A DNA stretch of 64,000 bases. Source: Paenibacillus phyllosphaerae (GTDB lineage Bacteria > Bacillota > Bacilli > Paenibacillales > Paenibacillaceae). Positions 46,667 to 55,125 of the stretch are shown piece by piece. Within the stretch, counting starts at the first letter, position 1. The number at the start of each line of letters is the position of its first letter. The position numbers were made by a program, and so were the translations under genes. The notes under the pieces were generated by a model. It made no database searches. It worked only from the letters and a program-made list of their open reading frames with translations, and had not been told where the DNA came from. Where the stretch lies: assembly GCF_014192105.1 (NCBI RefSeq), contig NZ_JACHXK010000001.1, positions 806,001 to 870,000 on the forward strand, in the 5' to 3' direction.

Positions 46667-47065
46667 CTACTCCTCTCCTGCCGCATAAATCGGTGAACCC
46701 ACACGCAGGGGGCCGAGCCGCCATTTGCGAAATAAAACCACATTCCCGCGCGAAGGATCGAGAATCAATTCGAGATCATCGACAAGCTGCTCTGCCCAAA
46801 ACGAATTCAATCGGCTCTTCCCGCGATAATGCTCGTACATCCGCACCTCGATGCCGGTGTCGGACTCCTCCTTGCTCCGCTGCAGCTTTCGAATCACCAT
46901 ATGACCTTTCTCCGGGAACTGAATCAATTTGAGCGCCAGTTCTGATATCGTGTATGCCACGATCGTCTGATCCACCAAGCCAAACCCCAGCTTAGCCGCA
47001 AGTTCTCTGCCTCTCTGCCGGGCATGGATAGCATCCGTCCAATCTCGAATATGCAACATTTCCAC
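46667..47065 (-). CDS. RsbT-like protein lacking ATP-binding motifs
   Basis: About 132 residues. Residues after the start follow RsbT strongly: HARQRGRELAAKLGFGLVDQ and TISELALKLIQF correspond to AARQLGRNVAKELGFGTVDQ and AISELARNIYLY. The Mg-binding Asn of the N-box is Lys here, and neither the DQGPGI box nor the glycine-rich lid of RsbT is present. It is thus probably a non-kinase partner protein. It is encoded directly before a histidine kinase with the RsbT-binding domain of RsbU. The start is uncertain; I use GTG 47065, ten bases after GGAGG. ATG 47059 is an alternative. Confidence 0.72.
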   Translation of the reverse strand: MEMLHIRDWTDAIHARQRGRELAAKLGFGLVDQTIVAYTISELALKLIQFPEKGHMVIRKLQRSKEESDTGIEVRMYEHYRGKSRLNSFWAEQLVDDLELILDPSRGNVVLFRKWRLGPLRVGSPIYAAGEE

Positions 47066-47299
47066 GAATCCATCGCCTCCGCTCTTGCTTTTGGATAAAA
47101 GCCTTTTTCGAAAAACCGACAACGATTATTGCCCGTTCTTAGGATGCGCTTACAAATAATGATAGTAATTGCGCTCCCCGATTGCAACAGAAGAGATTGT
47201 CGAATACCGCCGTTCCTACAAAACAGTAAACAAAGACAGCGCGCGGCATAGCCTGCCACGCGCATATCTTGCAGCTGTATTGCCCGAGCTTTCCCCGTG

Positions 47300-48937
47300 C
47301 TAGTCCCGGCTGGAACTTCCGTTGTTCTTCGAATCGTCGTCGCCATCATCGTTCTTCTGAGTATCCTTCTTCTGGTTGTTGCCCTTCGATGACGCGCTGC
47401 TGTTCTTCGACTGGTTTCCGTTCGATTGCTCCTTCTGTTGCGCTTGCTTCTCCTCGTTGTTCCGGTCATCGTCATCGTCGGATTCGGACGTGGATTTCCC
47501 GCTATTGGACTTCGAGCCATTCGACTTGGAACTGTTCGAATTCGATCCATTGGCAGTCGAACCGGCGGACTTGGAACCCGAACTATTGCTTTGACTGCCG
47601 GAGGCTTGAGTTCCCGACGAGCTTTGCGATTGTTTGCTGCTATTCTGTTCCTTCTTGCTCGAATCGTCCGAGTCATCGTCCTTGTCGTCTTTACCTTGAT
47701 TCCCTTGCTGGGAACTCGGATTATCCGACCCCTGTTCCTTAGACTCATACGTATAACGGCCATCATGACGGCCAGTAGTACTGGAATTTCCAGCCTGCTG
47801 CCCGTCATCCCGCTTCCCGTTGTCATCCTGCCCGGAACGGTTGCTTTTTTGGCGATCATTATTCTGCTTGGTCTTATCCTCTTGCCCTTGCTTCGCCGGC
47901 GGTTTCTTCGTATCCCCGCGCTTGGGATCCGTTGCGGCAGCAGGTTTCGCTGCCTCGCCGCTTGCGCCTTTGCCTGCGGCGGCAGGCGTTGAAGGCGTTG
48001 AAGGCGTTGCCGGCTGCGTCTTGCTCTTGTCTTGCGCCTTTACCGCCTTTTGCTCCTTCGCTTGTTGCTTGCGCGCCGCTTTCTCCTGCTCAGCCAGTTC
48101 TTTGAGCTTGGACTTGAGCGTCGTAGACTTACTGCTGCCTTGCTCAGCTTGCGGCTGGGTCGTGATTACCTTATCCACGCCGCCGAGCGCCGCTGCCGAC
48201 TTATGAATCGAGGTATGGCGCAGCTCCTCCAGATCCACATCATGTCCTTCGCTCTTCGCCAGCAGATAATAAGCCATTTTGCCCGACGAGACGCCGCTCT
48301 TCTTCGCGACTTCCCGGACTTCTTCCGGCGCGCTGACTGTCGTTACCTGCACGGTGCGCGTACCGCTCTCGTCGTGGGAAGCAAGCGACTCCTGAACGGC
48401 GGTCTGCACATGAGCCGTGAGCTCAGATTCGTACGTCTCATCGCCCTGGCCGACAAGAATGCTCGTAATGACGACATCGCCATCGCCGGAGTCAAAATAA
48501 TGCGCATTCTCGACGCGCTCCATTATGCTTGCCGCCACCACTTCGACCGGCTGCCCTTTATACGTCAGACCTTCCGCCAATTTCTTGGCGTCCGGATTGA
48601 GCGGAAGCAACCCGAGTACGTTCTCCTCGTTGTCGACGGCTAGCTCAATGCTCGGATTGATGTCCATCGTCAAATAAGCCGCCACCGCCTGGTCTGGGCT
48701 TCCGAATTTCGTGAGCCAAGGGACGCAAAGAAGCAGCACGACCGCAGCTGCCGCCGCCCCTGCACTAAACTTCCATTTGAGTGCAAAGGCCCGTCCCGGG
48801 CTTTCCGTCACGTCTTCGAGACGAATTTCTTCGCCTACAGCCATATCGGCTGCCGCTCGTATACGCCGGAACTCGCCATCAGGCGTCATGACGACTGCAA
48901 ACCGTTTCCCTACTTCCATAATGACGCCGCGATTCAT
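47300..48937 (-). CDS. rsgI: Anti-sigma-I factor RsgI-like protein
   Basis: A product of 545 residues. Residues 1-48 are the cytoplasmic RsgI anti-sigma domain (RGVIMEVGKRFAVVMTPDGEF). A single membrane helix is at about 53-72. The outside part begins with YLTMDINPSIELAVDNEENV, a conserved RsgI extracellular domain reaching to about 235. From about 275 the tail is low-complexity, rich in Lys/Gln and then Ser/Asn/Asp, and has no carbohydrate-binding module. It should hold SigI inactive at the membrane. It overlaps sigI by four bases (ATGA), showing translational coupling. Confidence 0.9.
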   Translation of the reverse strand: MNRGVIMEVGKRFAVVMTPDGEFRRIRAAADMAVGEEIRLEDVTESPGRAFALKWKFSAGAAAAAVVLLLCVPWLTKFGSPDQAVAAYLTMDINPSIELAVDNEENVLGLLPLNPDAKKLAEGLTYKGQPVEVVAASIMERVENAHYFDSGDGDVVITSILVGQGDETYESELTAHVQTAVQESLASHDESGTRTVQVTTVSAPEEVREVAKKSGVSSGKMAYYLLAKSEGHDVDLEELRHTSIHKSAAALGGVDKVITTQPQAEQGSSKSTTLKSKLKELAEQEKAARKQQAKEQKAVKAQDKSKTQPATPSTPSTPAAAGKGASGEAAKPAAATDPKRGDTKKPPAKQGQEDKTKQNNDRQKSNRSGQDDNGKRDDGQQAGNSSTTGRHDGRYTYESKEQGSDNPSSQQGNQGKDDKDDDSDDSSKKEQNSSKQSQSSSGTQASGSQSNSSGSKSAGSTANGSNSNSSKSNGSKSNSGKSTSESDDDDDRNNEEKQAQQKEQSNGNQSKNSSASSKGNNQKKDTQKNDDGDDDSKNNGSSSRD

Positions 48938-49743
48938 GCGCTTCCTCCTCTCTTTGCATCCTGGGTAATTGCTGGCGGTCTAAGATGTTGCAAATAACTT
49001 TGAAGATACGGGTAATCCCCCTGCCAAAGCAAAGCGATGGCAATAATATATTTGCGGTTACGTTCAATCGTCTTGCGGGATACGCCGCATAGCTCACACA
49101 GCTCCTTGATCGGCATCTTGCCGCTTTCCTCCAGGGAGAGGAATAAAGGAGCCGACTCGACCAGCTGCATCGCAATCGACGCAAGCAGCAGCCTGGAATC
49201 GGCATGCTTCGGAGACAAATCCGGCAAATCTGTAAATTGGATGTCGTAACGCTTCAAACCGTTGTTATATTCCGCGATCTCCAGCCTTCTGGCATCCGCC
49301 TCCTGCTGCAGACCATAGCGGCTTAACGCTTCTTGCCGCTCAATCGGGTTAATGACTTGCTCGTCCTCATCGGTCGTGTCGAAGGAACTGTATGGCACGC
49401 TTTGCAGATGCCGTTGCTCCTTGCGGACATAGTCGATCAGCCTGCGACGCATGACCGTCTCCGCGAAGCCGAGAAAGGATCGGCCCGCTTCAGGCGAGAA
49501 CTGGGTAATAGCTTCGTCGAATGCGCTTAGCGCCACACTGAATTCATCATCACAAGCCGGGTTCACATAACGTTTGCAGAACTTGCTTGTCACCTTTGCA
49601 ATGTAAGGTTCATAGGAGGCGATGAATGGATCACGTGAAGCCTCACCCGCATGAATGCGAGCTACATATGCTTCAGGTGAGCCGAATTCGGACGCCCCCC
49701 TGCTCTGCTTGCCGAAAAATCGCTTAAACAGTACGAGTAGCAA
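48934..49743 (-). CDS. sigI: RNA polymerase sigma-I factor
   Basis: About 269 residues of the SigI branch of sigma-70 proteins. Region 2 is seen as FIASYEPYIAKVTSKFCKRYV, DEFSVALSAFDEAI and FLGFAETVMRRRLIDYVRKE. The C-terminal SigI-specific part has LCELCGVSRKTIERNRKYI as helix-turn-helix. Targets in relatives include heat-stress, cell-wall and polysaccharide genes. I take the TTG at 49743 after GAGGTG; a longer frame begins at GTG 49752. Upstream is a promoter of the SigI type, so it is probably autoregulated. Confidence 0.9.
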   Translation of the reverse strand: MLLVLFKRFFGKQSRGASEFGSPEAYVARIHAGEASRDPFIASYEPYIAKVTSKFCKRYVNPACDDEFSVALSAFDEAITQFSPEAGRSFLGFAETVMRRRLIDYVRKEQRHLQSVPYSSFDTTDEDEQVINPIERQEALSRYGLQQEADARRLEIAEYNNGLKRYDIQFTDLPDLSPKHADSRLLLASIAMQLVESAPLFLSLEESGKMPIKELCELCGVSRKTIERNRKYIIAIALLWQGDYPYLQSYLQHLRPPAITQDAKRGGSA

Positions 49744-49767
49744 CCGCTCCACCTCTTGATCATAGTT

Positions 49768-49796
49768 TTCGCATCCCGTGGTTGTATTGAGGGGGT
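49768..49796 (-). promoter_or_regulatory. SigI-type autoregulatory promoter
   Basis: On the reverse strand ACCCCC (49791-49796) and CGAA (49768-49771) are separated by 19 bases just before sigI. ACCCCC and CGAA are the -35 and -10 elements known for SigI-dependent promoters in Bacillus and clostridia. The predicted start site is only about 20 bases before the TTG start codon. Confidence 0.7.
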
Positions 49797-49810
49797 ACGT
49801 ATATTAACGA

Positions 49811-49845
49811 AAAAAGGAAAGCCTCCTTAATTATAAGGAGGCTTG
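49811..49845 (-). terminator. Terminator between the zinc-ribbon/IDEAL gene and sigI
   Basis: AAGCCTCCTTA and TAAGGAGGCTT form an 11-bp stem followed by TCCTTTTTT on the reverse strand. Confidence 0.88.
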
Positions 49846-49850
49846 AATAC

Positions 49851-50276
49851 TTAACAATAACCTTCCGAAGTCCGCCGCTGCCGCAGCTTCATCTTGCGTT
49901 GAACGAGTACGTTGAGACGCTTCTTCAGCTCCTGGCTCCAAGCCTCATCCCCGATCTGGGAAGCAAAGCTGAGCAGATCCAGCGCCATATCGATCTGGTT
50001 CGTTACCACATCGATCGGATCCTCGTTCTCGTTATTTACACAATTTTCAAACAATACAGTGCCGTCTTGCTCCACATACTCCAGGAAATCCACCTCGGAG
50101 GCACCGTCGCCATGCGCGTATTCCGCGAGAATCTCGTATTCGTTCTCGATTCCGTGATGAATCTCAACCCGGTGGCATACCGGACAAAAAAGAATAGGAA
50201 CATTATGAATATGAGTCCGGAAGTGTTTCAACGTGCCGTTCGTCCCAATCATGCTTGCGCCACAACAAAAGCTCAT
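49851..50276 (-). CDS. Small zinc-ribbon protein with an IDEAL-like helix
   Basis: A product of 141 residues. Cysteines at 4-5 and in FCPVCHR (31, 34) suggest a zinc site, though a complete four-ligand set is not certain. Residues 86-125 (DPIDVVTNQIDMALDLLSFASQIGDEAWSQELKKRL in two pieces) resemble the IDEAL helix. A GAGGAG site precedes the ATG. Function is unknown; it may be an adaptor like the other IDEAL protein in the window. Confidence 0.6.
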   Translation of the reverse strand: MSFCCGASMIGTNGTLKHFRTHIHNVPILFCPVCHRVEIHHGIENEYEILAEYAHGDGASEVDFLEYVEQDGTVLFENCVNNENEDPIDVVTNQIDMALDLLSFASQIGDEAWSQELKKRLNVLVQRKMKLRQRRTSEGYC

Positions 50277-50499
50277 GTCCGTTCTCCTCCTATTTATCCA
50301 TCTATCTGTTCAAGATTGAATCCTCTATCGCCATAGAAAAAGACTGCTACGTGTCCATTAGGGTCAGACTAGCCTATTAAGCGGCTCTCTATCTATATCG
50401 ACATTTCCACAGCAATCTTTAAGCTTTCCTCTTCGCTTCTTTTAAGGTATTCGCTCCCTGCAGGCGTAATTCCTGCTTTCTTGCGACGCTATAAAAACG
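50277..50499. other. Intergenic stretch without a recognised feature
   Basis: The gap between the peroxiredoxin terminator and the zinc-ribbon gene holds the latter's promoter region but no clear sigma-A elements, repeat or conserved RNA that I can support. A short reverse frame (68 codons) covers the peroxiredoxin terminator and looks spurious. Confidence 0.5.
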
Positions 50500-50534
50500 G
50501 AAAAACCCGGTATCCTTGGGAGGACGCCGGGTTC
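50500..50534 (-). terminator. Terminator after the peroxiredoxin gene
   Basis: AACCCGG pairs with CCGGGTT around a 16-base loop, followed by TTTCCG on the reverse strand. Confidence 0.75.
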
Positions 50535-50614
50535 TTCTGGTGTCTGGCATGAATTCGCAATCAACCTGATTGGAATTCCGCTTGCACCGACTGCGATTCG
50601 TAGATGTACGTATA

Positions 50615-51163
50615 TTATTGAGCAACCAGGTGCTTGTCGCCTGGTTTCCAGTTCATTGGGCACAGACCGCCGGATTGCAGAGCTTGCAGAACGCGAAGAG
50701 TCTCTTCTACGCTGCGGCCTACATCGTTATGGTTTACGACTTGGTATTTCAGTTCGCCTTCTGGATCGATGATGAACAGGCCGCGCAGTGCAACGCCTTC
50801 TTCTTCGATCAGAACGCCGTAGTCGCGAGCAACTGTCTTCGTGAGGTCAGCAGCAAGCGGGAATTGCAGTTGGCCCAGGCCGTTGTCGGCAACTGGCGTG
50901 TTGATCCATGCACGGTGGCTGTGGATGCTGTCTACGGATACGCCGAGGATCTCAGTGTCGAGCTCGGAGAATTGAGGAGCAGCGTCGCTCAGTGCAGTGA
51001 TTTCAGTTGGGCAGACGAACGTAAAGTCCAGCGGATAGAAGAACAGTACGAGCCATTTGCCTTTGTAATCGGAAAGGGAAGCTTTACCAAAAGTTTTGCC
51101 GTCACCGGAAACAGTCTCCATTGCGAAGTCTGGAGCCGGACGACCTACAAGACGTTGTGTCAT
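50615..51163 (-). CDS. 2-Cys peroxiredoxin (AhpC/TSA family)
   Basis: A product of 182 residues from the ATG at 51163. The peroxidatic cysteine is Cys51 in FYPLDFTFVCPTE, and the resolving cysteine is Cys168 in GGLCPMNW near the C-terminus, the typical 2-Cys pattern. It reduces hydrogen peroxide and organic peroxides, being re-reduced by thioredoxin or AhpF. An AGGAGG site lies 11 bases upstream; GTG 51172 is too close to it. It is a single-gene unit with a good sigma-A promoter. Confidence 0.93.
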   Translation of the reverse strand: MTQRLVGRPAPDFAMETVSGDGKTFGKASLSDYKGKWLVLFFYPLDFTFVCPTEITALSDAAPQFSELDTEILGVSVDSIHSHRAWINTPVADNGLGQLQFPLAADLTKTVARDYGVLIEEEGVALRGLFIIDPEGELKYQVVNHNDVGRSVEETLRVLQALQSGGLCPMNWKPGDKHLVAQ

Positions 51164-51231
51164 GTGAAACACTACCTCCTCAGTATGGGTTCTCTATTTA
51201 AACAACGGTCACAAACGTGACTTACGAATAA

Positions 51232-51260
51232 ATAGTAGCATTAGATTAAAATAGAGTCAA
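51232..51260 (-). promoter_or_regulatory. Sigma-A promoter of the peroxiredoxin gene
   Basis: TTGACT (51255-51260) and TACTAT (51232-51237) on the reverse strand are 17 bases apart. A/T-rich sequence surrounds it; no clear PerR box was found. Confidence 0.75.
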
Positions 51261-51301
51261 CATGAAAACGACTTTTTAACTGTAATGATTTTAATCTACG
51301 A

Positions 51302-52381
51302 TTATTTTACCATAGCGGCAACGATCAGATCGCCCATCTCGGTTGTACCGATTGCTTTGCTCTTGTCGACTGCGATATCGCCCGTGCGATGGCCTGCATC
51401 CAGCACGTTCTTCACCGCGTCTTCAATCAGTTGCGCTGCTTCATGATACCCAAATGTCAGACGGAACATAAGCGCTACGGACAAGATTGTCGCGATCGGG
51501 TTGGAGATGCCTTGTCCAGCGATGTCCGGCGCGGAACCGTGTACCGGCTCATACAGGCCGAAGCTTCCTTCACCCAGCGATGCGGAGGACAGCATGCCGA
51601 TCGAACCTGTCAGCATCGCGGCTTCGTCGCTCAAGATATCGCCGAACATGTTCTCCGTAACGATAACGTCGAAGCTCGATGGGCGGCGGAGCAGCTGCAT
51701 TGCGCAGTTGTCGACCAATACATGCTCGAGCTCAACTTCCGGATACTCAGGCGCGATGCGGTTTACGACTTCACGCCACAGGCGGGATGTCTCGAGTACG
51801 TTCGCTTTGTCGACCGAAGCGAGCTTCTTGCGGCGGGTTTGCGCGATTTCGAACGCTTGGCGCACGATACGCTCAACCTCGACCACGTTGTAGACGCAAG
51901 TATCTACCGCTTCTTCGCCTTGCGCGCCTTCGCGGCGGAATTTCTCGCCGAAGTAGATGCCGCCTGTCAGTTCGCGAACGACGATCAGGTCAGTGCCTTC
52001 GAGTACTTCCGGTTTCAGCGTGGAAGCTTCCTTCAGGCAATCGAATACGTTCGCCGGGCGGATGTTGGAGAAGAGGCCAAGCGCTTTACGAATGCCGAGC
52101 AGGCCCGTTTCCGGACGAAGTTCTTTCGGGTTGTTATCCCATTTTGGACCGCCGACAGCACCGAGCAGTACCGCGTCAGCGGATTTACAGATATCCAATG
52201 TTTCTTGCGGCAGCGGAGTGCCTTTCTCGTCGATCGCGATGCCGCCGAACAGGCCGTGCTCCGTCTCGAATTGGTAGCCGAAGAGTTCCTCGGTTTTCTT
52301 CAATACTTTCAGTGCTTCGCCAACTACTTCCGGACCGATTCCGTCACCTGCGATGACAGCAATTTTCTTCACGTCAGCCAT
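51302..52381 (-). CDS. leuB: 3-isopropylmalate dehydrogenase
   Basis: A product of 359 residues with family motifs [39 protein letters not shown] and the C-terminal [27 protein letters not shown] (in two parts). It oxidises and decarboxylates 3-isopropylmalate with NAD in leucine biosynthesis. Unlike the usual ilvBNC-leuABCD operon, it is separated from leuA by a two-component system and a repeat. leuC and leuD are not in the window. Confidence 0.96.
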   Translation of the reverse strand: MADVKKIAVIAGDGIGPEVVGEALKVLKKTEELFGYQFETEHGLFGGIAIDEKGTPLPQETLDICKSADAVLLGAVGGPKWDNNPKELRPETGLLGIRKALGLFSNIRPANVFDCLKEASTLKPEVLEGTDLIVVRELTGGIYFGEKFRREGAQGEEAVDTCVYNVVEVERIVRQAFEIAQTRRKKLASVDKANVLETSRLWREVVNRIAPEYPEVELEHVLVDNCAMQLLRRPSSFDVIVTENMFGDILSDEAAMLTGSIGMLSSASLGEGSFGLYEPVHGSAPDIAGQGISNPIATILSVALMFRLTFGYHEAAQLIEDAVKNVLDAGHRTGDIAVDKSKAIGTTEMGDLIVAAMVK

Positions 52382-52559
52382 TATTGTACACAGCTCCCTC
52401 TAGGTTCATTCCGCTGCCAATGTGCGCGTGATTGCGCGGCATGCGGGGTTATAATCACGAATTCTCATTCTGTTATCAGTTGTACCATAATCGGGTACGT
52501 TAGACAAAGATATAAAAGCTATCATTTTTATAGGATAATGTAATAAACCATTATTTCTG

Positions 52560-52920
52560 CCTCCCCCTTCCCCCTCCAACGGAGGAGAACCAGAGGGCCA
52601 CGGCCCAAGCTTATGCTTCCGAAGTGAGTTTTCCGTCCGGAAAACTCTGAGGACACCCGTAAATGGCGTGACACGGGACGCGGCCGTCTTCGATTTGTCC
52701 TTTCGAGCGAGGCCCGCGTTGTCCCTTATTGGGATGGGTCGCATTCAGGTATGCTCCATTCCAGTTAGCGGGACAAAGCTTTTGTTTGAGCTCCGTTCGT
52801 TACGTTGATGCCTTGCGGAGCAGACCTGGTACGTTTGCGCCGGGTACGCTTCTCCGTGCCTACCCTCGCTTGACGTCCACTACCGTGGACACGCTTTACT
52901 TCTTTGTCAGGCTCTCTCTT
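52560..52920. repeat. Dispersed noncoding repeat, copy 2, with a different long hairpin
   Basis: Shares with 4600-5045, in the same order, the CCTTCCCCCTCC block, CGTGACACGGGACGCGGCC, GTCCTTTCGAGC, GATGCCTTG and CTCGCTTGACGTCCACT. Between GGCCCGC and CAAAGC lies a 58-bp imperfect hairpin (52719-52776; TTGTCCC ... GGGACAA at the base) of unrelated sequence to the hairpin in copy 1. An insert at 52609 (AAGCTTATGCTTCCGAAG) matches, inverted, block A of the fadA-fadE repeats. Confidence 0.72.
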
Positions 52921-52927
52921 TCCCACA

Positions 52928-52965
52928 CAAAAATACAAAAGGTCTGGATGTCATCCAGACCTTGT
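52928..52965 (-). terminator. Terminator of the two-component operon
   Basis: CAAGGTCTGGATG pairs with CATCCAGACCTTTTG around one base, followed by TATTTTTG on the reverse strand. Confidence 0.88.
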
Positions 52966-53002
52966 CTATACCTTTAACTAACTTTAATTAGCTTTAACTA
53001 TC

Positions 53003-53671
53003 CTAGAACAAGCCCTTATCCTTTGCCTGCTGCGCTGCGTCTTTACTGCTTTTCGCTCCGATTTTGCGAAGAATATTGTTGACGTGATTCTTCACCGTCC
53101 GCAGAGACAAGAAGGATTTTTCCGCGATTTGGGATTGGCTGTACCCTTCGTGGATCATCGAGAGCAGCTGCACCTCGGCTGGCGTGACCATTCGTTTGAA
53201 CTTGTCGGTCTCGTACTCTTGCTCGACCGACTTGAGCCGGCGGAACTCGGCGAGCATCAGCTGAGCCGCCGCGCCGTCGATCGCCGACCGGTCTGCCGCG
53301 GCTTGACGAACGGCAGCCGGGATCGCGGTAAAGTCCGATTTGACGAGATAGTTCACCGCTCCGGCGCGGAACGCCTCGACGACGAATGCCTTGTCCTCCA
53401 TCGAGGTCAGCATGATGACCCGCGCGCCGGTTGCCTGCGGCAGCTCGCCGGCCAGCTTAAGTCCTTCCGGACTATCCGCCATCATAATGTCGAGCAGGAT
53501 GACATCCGGCTTGGCCTGAAGCGCGAGCGCAAGCGCATCACCCGGGGCATCGGTCTGCGCGATGACCGTTAAGTCCGCTTCATTGTTCAAATAGGCGACG
53601 AGCCCGCGCCGCCAGTCCGGATCGTCCTCGACGACCATTATTTTAATCCGTTCGTTCTGCATGGGATCCAT
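53003..53671 (-). CDS. NarL/LuxR family response regulator
   Basis: A product of 222 residues. The receiver (residues 9-125) has the acidic pair VVEDDPD and phospho-acceptor Asp in DVILLDIMMAD; the lysine is in NYLVKSDF. The DNA-binding part (about 160-222) is a LuxR helix-turn-helix (LLSMIHEGYSQSQIAEKSF, LRTVKNHVNNILRKIG). AGGAGG precedes the ATG. It overlaps the kinase gene by 29 bases, so the two form one unit. Target genes are unknown; leuB lies downstream beyond a terminator and repeat. Confidence 0.9.
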   Translation of the reverse strand: MDPMQNERIKIMVVEDDPDWRRGLVAYLNNEADLTVIAQTDAPGDALALALQAKPDVILLDIMMADSPEGLKLAGELPQATGARVIMLTSMEDKAFVVEAFRAGAVNYLVKSDFTAIPAAVRQAAADRSAIDGAAAQLMLAEFRRLKSVEQEYETDKFKRMVTPAEVQLLSMIHEGYSQSQIAEKSFLSLRTVKNHVNNILRKIGAKSSKDAAQQAKDKGLF

Positions 53672-55067
53672 GGTTGCCCTCCTGTTGGCTCTTCACAATC
53701 GGCTGCTGAGCCGCCTTATTCCCCTTAATCTTCGGAAAATGAAACAGCACCTTCGTCCCTTTGCCCCGCTCGCTCTCCAGACGCAGCTCGCCCCCTTGGC
53801 GATTCATCAGCTGATAGCAATAGGCAAGCCCAAGTCCGAAGTTCATCTGTTTGCCGCTCTTGGTCGTATAGAAAGGCTCGACCACCTTGCGCAGCTCCCG
53901 CTTCTCGATGCCGATGCCGGTATCGCGCACCTCAATGGTACTCCCGCGCTTACTGCTGCGCACTTCGACGTAGAGCTCCCCGCCTTGCGGCATCGCTTCA
54001 ACCGCGTTGCTGAGCACATTGCCGATCGCTTCGAGCGTCTGCGCGGCATCGCATACCGCTTCGGCGTCGGGATCGAGCTTCGTGCGCAACCGGATTCGCC
54101 CTTCGATCACCGGCGCAAGCGAGGCAAGCTGCTGCGAGACAAGGCCGGCAAGCGCGTACCGCTGCGGCTGCAAGCGCAGTTCCTGCGTCCGGTCATGCAC
54201 GCTGCGGATCATCGCTTCAATATGCTGCGCCGCATTGGCGATAACCCGGATATCTTCGCGCAGTTCGCCGAGCTGCTCGCCTTCCGCGGACCGTTCGATT
54301 TTGTCGGAGAACAGCTTGATCTTGCCGATATCGTTCTTGATCGCATGGTTGAGCATCGCGGTTCCGCTCGTGATGGCGCGCAAGGAATAGTCCATTCTCC
54401 GCCGCTCAATAAACAGCTGTACACCCAAAAAGCCAAAATTAAACAAGGCGATTATAAAAATAAGGAAGGCGATCGTAATCGGCCATACATTGTAACGCCA
54501 CATCCGATAGACGCCGAACAGCGGCATGCCATAGTTCATCGTCATCGCGATGAGCAGCGCCGGCAGTACGGCTGCCGTGACGACCAGATGCGCTCTGCGT
54601 TCAGCCGGATTCATCCCCCGTTTGCGGAGCAGCAATACCGCGCCGGCGATGAAGTAGGGCAGCGCCCAAATGGCGAGAATATCGAAATTGACCGGCGTTT
54701 CCGTCTCGATCGGCAGCGTCAGCATGAAGAGCGGCGGCGCCAGGGCTGCGACCGGCAGCCAACGGACGATCCAAGCGCGCAGCGCCTCCCGATTATAGAC
54801 CGACGCAAAACATAAGAAGGTGTAAGGCAGCCCATAGTAGCTCAACCAGGAGCATCCCCGCTGAATGATTCGTGCCAACCGCTCATCCGCAGCCGTCATC
54901 CCGCCGGCATCGACGGCGCTTACGATCCACCCTTCCATCGTCCCGGCAAGCGCGCCGGTCCCGCCGCACAGCGACAGCAGGCTAAGCCACCGCACCGCTA
55001 CGTTTCCCCGGTTCGTCGCGACGAGCAGCGCCGAAGTCACCCATAACGCAATCCAAACAAACAACAT
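53643..55067 (-). CDS. Membrane sensor histidine kinase
   Basis: A product of 474 residues. The first ~230 residues contain about seven hydrophobic helices, then a DHp region with His in LNHAIKNDIGKIKLF and an ATPase domain (NVLSNAVEAMPQGG, RDTGIGI, FYTTKSGKQMNFGLGLAYCY). The NHAIKND phospho-acceptor context differs from the HE-x-R-x-P motif of common kinases. It overlaps the NarL-type regulator gene, its presumed partner. The signal is unknown; a 7-helix sensor suggests a membrane or small-molecule cue. Confidence 0.88.
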   Translation of the reverse strand: MLFVWIALWVTSALLVATNRGNVAVRWLSLLSLCGGTGALAGTMEGWIVSAVDAGGMTAADERLARIIQRGCSWLSYYGLPYTFLCFASVYNREALRAWIVRWLPVAALAPPLFMLTLPIETETPVNFDILAIWALPYFIAGAVLLLRKRGMNPAERRAHLVVTAAVLPALLIAMTMNYGMPLFGVYRMWRYNVWPITIAFLIFIIALFNFGFLGVQLFIERRRMDYSLRAITSGTAMLNHAIKNDIGKIKLFSDKIERSAEGEQLGELREDIRVIANAAQHIEAMIRSVHDRTQELRLQPQRYALAGLVSQQLASLAPVIEGRIRLRTKLDPDAEAVCDAAQTLEAIGNVLSNAVEAMPQGGELYVEVRSSKRGSTIEVRDTGIGIEKRELRKVVEPFYTTKSGKQMNFGLGLAYCYQLMNRQGGELRLESERGKGTKVLFHFPKIKGNKAAQQPIVKSQQEGNHGSHAERTD

Positions 55068-55125
55068 CCGCTTTCTACCCCGCCATCACACTCTTTTTTG
55101 CATCATTATACCATGGGAACGAAGC

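Noticed and set aside
46924-47859. Reverse frame of 311 codons across the end of rsgI and the RsbT-like gene
   Set aside because: It is a basic low-complexity shadow of the Ser/Asn/Asp-rich rsgI tail in another frame.
50419-50663. Two short reverse frames after the peroxiredoxin gene
   Set aside because: They run through the peroxiredoxin terminator hairpin and have no convincing start.
51180-51300. PerR box before the peroxiredoxin gene
   Set aside because: A/T-rich sequence is present, but no stretch fits TTATAATNATTATAA well enough to report.
52382-52520. CodY box before leuB
   Set aside because: GAATTCTCATTCTG matches only about nine of fifteen positions of AATTTTCWGAAAATT, which is not more than chance in this region.
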